DNA of 64,000 nucleotides from Scatophagus argus (lineage: Eukaryota; Chordata; Actinopteri; Scatophagidae): the NCBI RefSeq assembly GCF_020382885.2, contig NC_058511.1, positions 6,789,501-6,853,500 of the forward strand, read 5' to 3'. The position numbers and the translations under genes are program-made. Under the pieces are notes generated by a model, which was not told the DNA's origin, did no database searches, and saw nothing but the letters and a program-made list of their open reading frames with translations. The stretch's first letter is position 1; the number at the start of each line of letters is the position of its first letter. This document shows positions 24,170 through 33,388 of the stretch, in pieces.

Positions 24170-24508
24170 CACATTGATACTGTTCAGGTCAATTTGACCC
24201 AGCAGTCAAACTGAAAAGTGAAACTGAAAGTGGTGAAACATTAAAAAAACATTGAACATGTATTTTGTTTTAATGAAAAATGACTGAATTCTCCTAATTG
24301 AACCATTACCTGTGAGAGGTAAGGAACACCTTTACACTAAATATTGACAAAATAGTTGTTAATGGAGTTTGTAATTAAATGTTAAAAATGCTTATCAGGA
24401 CTTTTTTTTATTTTCAGACTGCTTTTGGATAAGAAAATATGCACCGGGTCAAATTGACCTGGGAACGTCATTGCTGTTCCTGACAAATAAACACAACAGG
24501 AGGGTTAA
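24170..24508 (+). mobile_element. piggyBac-like MITE with GGTCAnnnTGACC palindromes at both ends
   Basis: The right end reads ACAACAGGAGGGTTAA; its reverse complement starts TTAACCCT, the usual piggyBac-type terminus with a TTAA target. Inside the ends, AGGTCAATTTGACCC (24186-24200) and its inverted counterpart GGGTCAAATTGACCT (24446-24460) form subterminal inverted repeats. There is no transposase frame, so the element is non-autonomous. The left outer end is degraded, so 24170 is approximate. Family assignment is inference from the terminus. Confidence 0.55.
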
Positions 24509-24518
24509 AGTTGCTTCC

Positions 24519-24541
24519 ACCAGCAGCAGCAGCAGCAGCAG
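24519..24541. repeat. (CAG)n microsatellite
   Basis: Seven CAG/AGC units, non-coding. Confidence 0.9.
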
Positions 24542-24573
24542 GTAACTGCTTTTAGCAGACCCAGACAGCCAAC

Positions 24574-24605
24574 AGAAGAAGAAGAAGAAGAAGAAGAAGA
24601 AGAAG
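24574..24605. repeat. (AGA)n microsatellite
   Basis: About ten AGA/GAA units in a row. Confidence 0.9.
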
Positions 24606-25226
24606 GGAGAACTTTATTTGTCACATAAAATCACATTAACATTATCCCATTCCCAAAACGGTCAAACTATTCCTTTAATTAATAATTCTATGCGGGGATC
24701 TTTGATGGGAAGACAACTCACGGGTGTATGTTCATTGTATTAAATGGTATAAATTCCTTTGAGTCCATCAGGCCATTATGAGGTCTCATAGAGCTTCATT
24801 TTACAGTTTCTTTATGCCCGCTAAGCCGACAGCTCAGACCACGATGAGCTGTGACAGCATTCAGCTCCCAGCGCAGAATGACCTTAGTACGCAGTCCACC
24901 GAGGCTTTTCAAGTGAAACGGGATGTTGGACAAAGACCAACAGAAAAGAGCGACGTCAGCAAAATCAGAGGGTTTTTTTTTTCTGTTTTTTTCACTGCAC
25001 TCATGTGATCTGCCCTGAACTTCCTTCCCAAGAGAGCAGCAAGGAGATTTCAGTTCCAGTCAGAAGCCAAAGAACATGTCAGTTATTTCATGGACTTAGG
25101 ATTACATAATGACATCTTAGTGAACTGAAACAGATGAAGAAGAAGTTGGATATATGAAATTAGGAAAACCCCGTTTAGGTTACAGATAAATACAGATAAA
25201 TAAATAAACAATAAATTCAAGCGACG

Positions 25227-25400
25227 GTAGAAGAAGCACTGAGTTCCTTCACTTAAGGAAAAATATTACCTCTCTGTAAAATGTGTAATCTGTGCAATCA
25301 AAAGTTTTATAATAGAATGTATTACAAGCAAAGATAAATAAAAAGTACAATATTTTTCTCTGAAATGTTGTAGAGTCGAGTACTGAAGTTCACAAAACAG
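25227..25400 (+). repeat. Dispersed repeat, 'GGTAGAAGAAG.ACT...CTTCACTTAAG' family
   Basis: Starts GGTAGAAGAAGCACTGAGTT and contains 'CTTCACTTAAGG', 'AAAAAGTACAATATTTTTCTCT' and 'GAAATGTTGTAGAGTC', which parallel the 503-660 family's 'ACTACATTTCAGAGG' and 'GTACTTTTT' parts in inverted sense. Confidence 0.5.
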
Positions 25401-25430
25401 CTCGCATCTATACTTTACTGCGCAAGTTTG

Positions 25431-25677
25431 AAGGAATAGTTCACTTCTTCCAAGAGAAAGAAGTGAGCACATGACTCACTGTAAAACATGTTACAGTGGT
25501 GTGTGTGTGTGTGTGTGTGTGTGTTTTGAGTAATTTGGAAGCTTTAGAGGTGCTGCTACACAGATTTTTTGCCTTCACACAGAGGCAGACTGAGCACAGA
25601 CGTCCATCGGCTTTACTGGACAGATATGAGAGACGTGTCGGCAAGTGTGTTTCCCAAAATGTGGAACTATTCCTTTA
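25431..25677. mobile_element. MITE with GGAATAGTTC terminal inverted repeats, enclosing (GT)n
   Basis: AAGGAATAGTTC at 25431-25442 is exactly reversed as GAACTATTCCTT at 25664-25675. The inner flank 'CCCAAAATGTGGAACTATTCC' is the family's usual end. A (GT)n tract fills 25499-25524. No coding capacity. Confidence 0.65.
25499..25524. repeat. (GT)n microsatellite
   Basis: Thirteen uninterrupted GT units inside the MITE above. Confidence 0.95.
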
Positions 25678-26936
25678 AAAATACTGCATGCTGGATTCAA
25701 TCTAGAATATGTCCACTAAAGGCCAAATTTTCATACGACCTCAGTGTCCACAGCCCTGGTACTTAGCTACTTTAAGTTAATGGATCTTACTAATAAAGAA
25801 TCAGACAGAATCACATAAATACGTTTTATGCTCTGTAAGTTGAGCATTTAGCCTCACAATGGATAATAACATATGAAAGCCTCTGAAAGTTAAACATCAT
25901 CACACCACAGAGAAAATGCTGACTGCTTGAGAGAATCAGACCTTTACCGTCAGCATCAGTGTTTTGTGCTACATCCTCATGTGACTCTTGCTCGGTTCAC
26001 TTCAGTGTGGAGTGCACAAAGCCTGACGGATGTGTATGGGGAGCGCTATGCGAAGCAGCCTGACAGCCAAACAAAGCTCACATTCAGCACAGTCTGCGTT
26101 TGTCCACGGCACTTCACTGCTTGTTGCTTCACTTGGAGGAGCGAAAAGGCTCGATTGTCTTTTAATGTGCTGCACAACAAGCTCTGAAAGTCTGAATTCA
26201 CTGCACACTTCAGTGCAAATGTTTATTTACTAGCTTCCCTGTAAGGTATTCTTCTGCCCGCCCACCCCTTTCTCCTTTTGTTGATATTATGGCAGCTTAG
26301 CCCAGCAGTCTGAGGAATTTGTTCATGTACCCAGATTCATATTTGTTCAGGAGGTGTGGCGGCATGTTGTTTGTTTGATCACATTTTTCAGGTTTTTCAT
26401 CTCATGTATGTGAAGTATGAGTTCTCAAAACAACCAAAAAGGTTTCTCCACCCAAAACTGTACAACAAGGGTAGCACTAACTGTGATGATTGTTGTCCCA
26501 AACAGCTGAGCAGAGTTAAAGAAACAATGAGTTTGCATGGAGCAGCTTGTGCAGAGCCTCTTGGCAGCAAAAATGCTGACACTCTGCCCTCTAGTGGCCT
26601 GTTTAAGTGGTGACGAAATCCTGGAGATGAGCTTTCCAATCAAAAACTTGAAGCCTGGACACAAGTTGATGTCATGTTTTACATATTATTGGTATTTTTA
26701 TTTTTGGAGTTCGTATATGTTAAAAAATCTAAATGCATTAACCCCGAATGACTAAAATCATTGTCTGCAAATTCTGAGAGTCAAATTAAGACTAAACTAG
26801 TTGACAGCTATATTGTGGCCGTCTGTTTCTACAGCATAATGTGATAATGTTTATTTTTTTTAGGAATGTGGTGTTTTGTATTTCTTCTTTTCCTGTTTTA
26901 GGAACAAGGTTTACCATGACCCTTACTATGTGGGAC

Positions 26937-26960
26937 AATAATAATAATAATAATAATAAA
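26937..26960. repeat. (AAT)n microsatellite
   Basis: Eight AAT/ATA units. Confidence 0.9.
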
Positions 26961-27634
26961 GTCACTATGGGTGCGTTTAGTATGACAGCATTTTCAGAAC
27001 TGACGTGGCACAAGAGGATCAGTTGCAGAGTCACAAGATCACAACAACTGAAGCTGTTAGCTACATGTTGAAGCACGAAGGCATAAAATAAATACACCAT
27101 ATGTTGTTATGAATATTAGTAATATGGTCACCAATCACATGTTACAAAGAAGCAGTTTATTTCAAATCTGTTTTCCTTACACAGATTAACTAACTGAAAG
27201 GAGACACTTTAGGAGAGCACAGTGCAGGTTGTTGTCCACATCAGTGCTGGTGTCTTGTGATCAGCCTGTGCTTCCCCTTGAGTCACACTGACTCATCGTT
27301 CACACCTGACACGATGGATTGGGTTCACTAACAAAGGAGGAGCTCAACTCAAAGAGGCTCGGGTCTTTTGCTTCACTACTCAAGCCCCTTGAGAGAGAAA
27401 TGATGACAAAGTGACAATATTCTGCATCTAAAAAAAAAAAAATCTTGGCAGGTGAGACAAACCTAGTCTGGTTTAGTATCAAGGTTTAGAAATTCATTTT
27501 ATCTTCTGGTACTGCGTGGTTAAAAATATATACACTGGCAAGAAATCGAATGAATAACGCACTGTCTGATTGGTTCTAATGCACTCTTTCCTTCCACCGT
27601 TCTCTCGCACATTTAAAGGCCCAGTGTGCACGCT

Positions 27635-27907
27635 TTAGTGATAAAGTGTCCACTTATCAGGAGGTTGGTGCTTCGATCCTCAGCTTCGGCTTCAATCCTG
27701 GTCCACATGTGAAAATGTCTTTGAGCAAAACACTAAACCCCAAACTGCTCCCGATGCCGTGCGAATGTGTCCTAGATCGTGGCTTTCTGATGCCTATCAG
27801 TCTCTTCATCATCAGTGTGTGTCACTGGATGAATGCAGCAGTAGCATAAAGGTGCCTTGAGTGGTCATTACAACTACAAAGGCATCATATAAGTACAGTC
27901 CATTTAC
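27635..27907 (+). mobile_element. tRNA-like SINE-type teleost repeat
   Basis: Contains 'GGTGCTTCGATCCTC' (RNA polymerase III B-box-like), 'GTCTTTGAGCAAAACACTAAACCCCAAACTGCTCC', 'GGTGCCTTGAGTGGTCATTAC' and 'ATATAAGTACAGTCCATTTAC'. I recognise this series of blocks as one of the most common dispersed elements of teleosts. The copy is diverged. Confidence 0.65.
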
Positions 27908-28240
27908 TTTATGGGTCATTTTTACTGGATCTTTGAATGATAAAGTGAGCACCCAGTGAATGGACCCCGATGCTGCACCCATCTGGGACGATCCTTTGCA
28001 GGTCAGTACATAACACACACACAACACCATGTGTGACACTGTTGAGTACCACCCATATGCACACTGCACTGTGACAAACACATTAGATGATATGAGGAGG
28101 AGGGGGTCTAAAAGCTGTTCCCATGCATCAGCGTGCACAGGTGTCTCTCGGCCAAACAACATCAGCTCCCAGTGACGCACCGCCTCCGCTGCTCGCACTG
28201 TGGGGTTCACATGGAGCTGATGGAGGGGAATCACTTTAGA

Positions 28241-28268
28241 GGATTAACAATGTCATCTGTTTGGATTA
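28241..28268 (+). promoter_or_regulatory. Pair of CRX/OTX-type GGATTA sites
   Basis: GGATTA occurs at 28241-28246 and 28263-28268, two helical turns apart, in a more GC-rich patch (28128-28360) with no credible coding frame. GGATTA/TAATCC is the core recognised by the photoreceptor factors CRX and OTX2, and the next gene downstream is photoreceptor rd3. Short motifs recur by chance; the link is inference. Confidence 0.2.
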
Positions 28269-30082
28269 CAGGGAGAGCTTACCTGCCCATCTGTCGCCAT
28301 CGGGCCGAGGCAGACACACTGCCTTTGCATGTCGGAGGCCTCACCCTCCCTCGCCGTGTGTGCTTATTTATTTATTCAGAGGTGAACCGTGACACTGCGG
28401 CCCTGAGCAGGAGCAGAGTGGATTGTGCTGCTGTTCTTTCTAAGTGTGTAAACACAACTTCAAACTGGACCTCGGGCTCTGAGATGAGGAAAAATCAGAG
28501 ATGTAATTAAAGCTAAATGCACCAAAACTCACAGGAGATTCTATTTTTCATACCCAAGACAAAAAGAAATTCTGATATACAGATCTACACTGATCAAATC
28601 CTGTTTTCAAAAAAATGTGTGTCTGTGTCTTTGCTAGCAATGAACCTAAGAGCCTTTCAGAGAGGTGAAAGGTCAAACGTTCGACCTGAATGGTCTTCAT
28701 TGTAAACGAAAGAGCGAGATAAAAAGATGGAGCACATTATGTTTGCCAAATGAGCTAGAGAGGTAATCTGTAACATGTCCTTATTAATGGCTTATCACCG
28801 TTAAGCTATTTAAGCCATCTACAAAACAAAAACTTCACTCCCTTGTGAAGCATTTGCAACATGTCTTGAAAAAGTACTTAATGAAGTTTATCATTAGCGT
28901 TAGTGCTGTGTGTGACAGTACACTGTATATTTGTAGCATATGTATGTGTTAGTATACTTGTTCACCTTCCGCGTTTTACTGTTTTCCTTTCACGTAATCC
29001 TCAGCTGTACATTGACTGTAGCTTGCAATTCCTACACTAGATTTGACGACAGCACTGAGGACATTTTGATATGTTACAAGTACATAATGAAATTAGCGAT
29101 GGCTGCATTCCATTTAGCTGCTTCAGTTTCAGGGTCCTGGTTTTACTGGGGCTCAGAGTCAAAATCTTCAAAGTCTTCTCTGAAAAAGGCAGATTGTAGG
29201 CTTTTTAATTTCTTACTTTTAGATGCTGATCACCGCGTGCAGGTTTTGCGGTTGAATATAATTTAAGCTACTTTAAATATTCTTATTGTTGTTTCTTTAT
29301 TCAGGAACACAAAAGATAAACCGAAGCTCACTCTTGTTTTCTCTTCACGCTCCTGAATGCTGGTGTTTCTGCTCTGACTAAACAGGGTTCATAGTTCACC
29401 CAGCTTTTTATTTAGCGGCGTAACACCGAGGAGGAGGACGGAGGAGGTGGTGGAGGATGGTGTTGGAAGTGTGACGAGAATTTTATGGTTACTGTGAATG
29501 TATGCAGAGCTGCTCACACCCACACATGGAATAAACCAACAAACCTTGATATCCACCTACACAACGACTGCACATTCACTCTGGACTCTTTACCTCGCTG
29601 CTTCTCTTTCATCTGCACTACATCATCAACATTTCCTCCTGCAATTAGCACATTTCCAACCCTCCTGTAATTCATGCACGACTGTTCCGGGCCAGTGAGG
29701 CTCATTATCTGCGGGAAGTTAATTTACACCAGCTGACCGCTTGCAGATGTTGCACCACTCGCCACTTAACTAAGCTGAGGCCACACTACACTAACCCCGT
29801 CCTCAAAACAACATCCTTTGATTCATCTCCCTCCTTCCATCCCGCCGCTCAACCCACTGTATCCTCTTTATCTGCCTCTTCATCGCTCTCCAGCTCCCTT
29901 TCAGCTGATGGAGCTTATTGTGGACAAATAGGCTTAGGAGCATGCAACTATGGCAACGGCCAATCGTAAAAAGCTACATAAGCACTTCATCAGGGGCCGT
30001 GATCCAATGGCTCCCGTTGGAGATGGTGCCCCCAACCTCCTGCAACAAGTAAAGGCAGGCCAGAGGGGCTCCTGGGAGGGAG

Positions 30083-30103
30083 GAAGAGAGAGATGAGAGA
30101 GAG

Positions 30104-30163
<60 letters not shown>
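30083..30163. repeat. (GA)n purine tract
   Basis: About 80 bases of nearly pure GA dinucleotide, with 60 uninterrupted from 30103. The 'Leu-Ser' reading frames on the other strand are an artefact of this tract. Confidence 0.95.
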
Positions 30164-30166
<3 letters not shown>

Positions 30167-30644
30167 AGATAATACTGTGAGGCTGTGAGAGGACGGGAGA
30201 GCAGAGAAAGCGAATCCATTTCTTTTCTCTCACTGCTTTTCATTCAGCCTGTCGACTCGTCAGCATCCGCCTGACTGTCAGATTTCTGAGGATTTCTCTA
30301 ATTCTGCTTCTCGGTGATTTTGCTTCTTGCAGAGTCAAAGAAAAACTTCAAAAGAAGAAGAAGAAAAGGTAGGAAAATGCTTCTTTTTTTTAACTGTTCA
30401 TTCTCAGCTCTGCTCTGGAGTCAACGGCAACAAACTGGACTGAGAGACGGGGTGACAGGAGACGTCTCTGCATATTCAGAGGACGTGTGTGAGCCTGGCA
30501 AAAGTAGCCAGCAGTACAAGCGTGACACAAAACACAGAAAAATGTATTTTTCTGTTATTCGGTTATTTAGACATAAAACAGTTTTGGATGTCCCGCAGGT
30601 TGGGCATGAGACAGAAAAACAGCTCACCTTTGTTTGATTTAGAG

Positions 30645-30912
30645 CTGCAACAATGAGTCAATTGACAGAACATTAATCAGCAAATATTCTGATCATCAAT
30701 CAAATCATTTGCAAGTAAAAATGTCCAAGATCTGATACTTGCAGGTTCTCAGACGTGAGAATTCGCAGCATTTCTTGGCTTTGCTTTATAGTAAACTGAA
30801 TATTTTTGAGTTTTGGACTGTTGTTCAGCCTAAACAGAACACTAAACACAAAACAATAAATGAGAAAATAGTTGGCTGATTAATCAATAATGAAAATAAT
30901 CATTAGCCACCT
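30645..30912. repeat. Teleost 'GCTGCAAC...GATTAAT' repeat
   Basis: It begins AGAGCTGCAACAATGAGTCA, has 'TTTTGAGTTTTGGACTGTTG' and ends 'GAGAAAATAGTTGGCTGATTAATC'. These are recognisable blocks of a widespread fish element; further pieces occur at 31380-31960 and 43290-43400. Confidence 0.65.
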
Positions 30913-31379
30913 TGCTTCTGTTTAGTTATTATTCCACCCATTTATTTCTTCTGTAAATGAGTATTCATTAAAGCAATATTTAAATGAATGGAATAACGGG
31001 ACAGTGACTGGTCTAACGTGCAGAGGGACTGTAACAAAAGGCTGTCTTTCCTGGATGTGTTTGACTCCATTTTGAAGGGTTAGTCCAGAGGACAGAGCAG
31101 GACTGGGACTTAATCGCGCTGTCGCTTTGTTTCCTCGGCGCACGTTGACAGTCTGTCCAAAAACAGGTGCTTACGGCGCAGTGGGGTGTACAAAGCATGA
31201 GCAGCAGCTGTGACCTCATCACCGCAGCTGATTCCAACAAGATTACAAGAGCACAGTTATAAAACTAAATGGATGCCTAATAAGAGAGTAAAGAGATCAC
31301 CGTACAGGTACAGGATAAATATAATGTGTGCTACACAGTGTGAGCCTTAGTCTGAAGCACCTGTGAGGACATCAAACCT

Positions 31380-31960
31380 GGGGCTGCAACGAGAGATTAT
31401 TTTCTGAGTTATTTAATTTTGCTATTATGTTAATTACTCAACTGATCAGTCTTTTAACCTTTAAAATGTCAGAACAGTTAAAAGTGCTCATCTAATTTCC
31501 TAAAACTTGCTTCCAGAAGATTGCAACTAATCAGTTTTGGGCTAATGCAATGTTTTTTGTTTTTTTCTTTTTGATTAATTGATTAAGTGACAGCGAGAAC
31601 ATGCAGCGTGATGTCATAAAATATCTTTTTTGTTCCACCAACAGCCCCAAACCCACAGAGAGTCAGTTTATGATCACACATGACAAAGAAAAGCAGCGAA
31701 GTATCACAACTGACAGGCTGGAAGAAGACAATGTTTGTCATTTTTGGCTTCTGCTTGAAAGAAATAATGGAGATAAATTGATTATGACATTATCACAAAA
31801 GACAAAGAAAAGCAGAGAATCTTCACTCTTGTGAAGTTGGAACTGCAGGATGTTTAGCACAGATTGATGGAAAAATGACACTCATTTGAATACCCAAATT
31901 TCTGATGATTCATTTTCTGTTGATTGACTAACTGATTAATAATTCCAGTCTTCTGATCAC
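31380..31960. repeat. Diverged, partly duplicated copies of the 'GCTGCAAC...GATTAAT' repeat
   Basis: Begins GGGGCTGCAACGAGAGATTA and later carries 'CCAACAGCCCCAAACCCACAGAGAGTCAGTTTATGATCACA' and twice 'GACAAAGAAAAGCAG'. It ends 'GATTGACTAACTGATTAATAATTCC'. The repeated internal block suggests nested or tandem copies. Confidence 0.55.
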
Positions 31961-32382
31961 TGTCATGTCTTCGTGTAGTCGTGCCAAAATATAAGCAACT
32001 CAAGGTGATTGTGAAATAAAAACCTTTTGCTTTGAAATAATGACTCCTTCACCAGCCTGTCAGGTTTTTGCGCTTTCATCACACAAAGCAGCACACACAA
32101 AAGACTGACAATTGAATAGACTGAATGCAGCATCTGTGGGAGCGGATGACACCTGTGGAACAAAATGGCCCCTTTTAGAAAGATGTCCACATGTGGAAAC
32201 AGCATGCACTGGAAAGACATGCTGCTATAAATACTGCCAAAGCATGCGAAAAGTGAAAATGAGAGAAAGCTAGAATAACCACCAGTTGGTCGAAAACCTC
32301 CGTGTTCTTGTCGAGTAGCAGTTTACATCAAAGTTGGTCTTAAACTGTTTTTACGCTGGAGTACAGAGAACTGACTGAGGGC

Positions 32383-32457
32383 TTTATCGCATGGTGCAAC
32401 AACAGTCACCTGACATTCAATATGGACAAAAGCAGTGAGCTTGTGGTGGACTCCTGA
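32383..32457 (+). mobile_element. Relic of a LINE reverse transcriptase
   Basis: Translation gives FIAWCNNSHLTFNMDKSSEL followed by VVDS and a stop. The W-C-x-x-x-x-L-x-x-N-x-x-K-(T/S)-x-E-(L/M)-V-V-D pattern is a conserved part of the reverse transcriptase of CR1/L2/Rex-type non-LTR elements. Frames upstream and downstream are broken, so only a scrap survives. Confidence 0.55.
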
Positions 32458-32694
32458 TGTATGTGAAGCAAAAAAACAGTCAAATCTCTTCTATGTGTGT
32501 TTGGTCAATGAAGCTGTTTCTGAACACCAAAAAGTTACAACGTCTAAAACGTGGATGCTTTACAAACATCTTCAGAGGATCTAAACAATCAACACATTTT
32601 CAACCTGAAACCAACTCAGCGTCTGACCAAATGTGAACTGTGGTCACAATCTGCTGTTGAACAACAGACAGAAAACATTATGAAGTCACAGTGA

Positions 32695-32990
32695 AGTTGA
32701 CCTTTGACCTTATAGACATAAAATGCCATAATTTTAACCTGTTCTGTTGAAATTTTGTCCCAATTAGCATGAATTCTTGGGTTATGGCTTGACCTTAGAT
32801 CACCAAATTGTAATCAGCTGATTCTTGAGTCCAAGAGGACATTTGTGCTGAAGAAATTCCCTCAAGGTGTTCCTGAGATATTACATTCATAAGAATGGGA
32901 CAGGAGGATGGATAGACGGACCACAGATGGACGTATATACTGCAAGTGATGTCAGACAACCCAAAAACATGATCCTTCTGGCTAATAAAG
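32695..32990 (+). repeat. Long copy of the 'CTTTGACC...GAAATTCCCTCAAGG' repeat
   Basis: Blocks in order: 'GTTGACCTTTGACCTTATAG', 'GTAATCAGCTGATTC', 'GAGTCCAAGAGGACATTTGTGC', 'GAAATTCCCTCAAGGTGTTCC', 'AAGAATGGGACAGGAGGATGG', 'CAACCCAAAAACATGATCC'. This is a familiar teleost element; 1370-1475 is a shorter copy. Confidence 0.65.
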
Positions 32991-33388
32991 CACCAAAACT
33001 AAAAAAGAAATTGGGTCTTCTCCACAACTGCTGCTTTCTCAGACAGCCTTGAACATCTCTTTATCGACTGAACTAGAAAATCAATTCAATGTTTAATATA
33101 ACAGCTTTCTGCAACTCTGTTTTCTCTGTTTTAGTTGGCTCACATTTAAATCTCAGTTACTGTATAACCTTCTCTCAGGAACTCCTTACATTTAATAAAA
33201 GCAGAAAATCTAATCTGCAGGCGTTATGCACAGTCCTTAAATCTCCAGTCACACAGCCTGGCAAAATCCAATTTGAAGGTACTTAATCAGACATCTCAAT
33301 TATTAGGTCACATCTTCTCATGTCTGTGTGCTGACTACCTGTGATTACATCTCCCCCCTCAGGGAAGAAGAGTAAGACAAACAAGGCC

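Larger units (their letters stand above)
16061..33362. other. 17-kb gene-poor interval between slc30a1 and rd3
   Basis: I see no convincing exons of known proteins on either strand. The interval holds microsatellites, several MITE/SINE-like elements and a LINE scrap (each listed), plus motif clusters at 17381-17406 and 28241-28268. The non-coding first exon of rd3 should lie somewhere here, because rd3's first coding exon begins at a splice acceptor. I could not place it. Confidence 0.5.

Noticed and set aside
27812..28234. 140-codon minus-strand frame
   Set aside because: It begins inside the SINE-type repeat and shows no protein motif; probably chance.
29934..30243. Minus-strand open frames rich in Leu-Ser repeats
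   Set aside because: They are translations of the (GA)n tract; there is no non-repetitive coding sequence or splice context.
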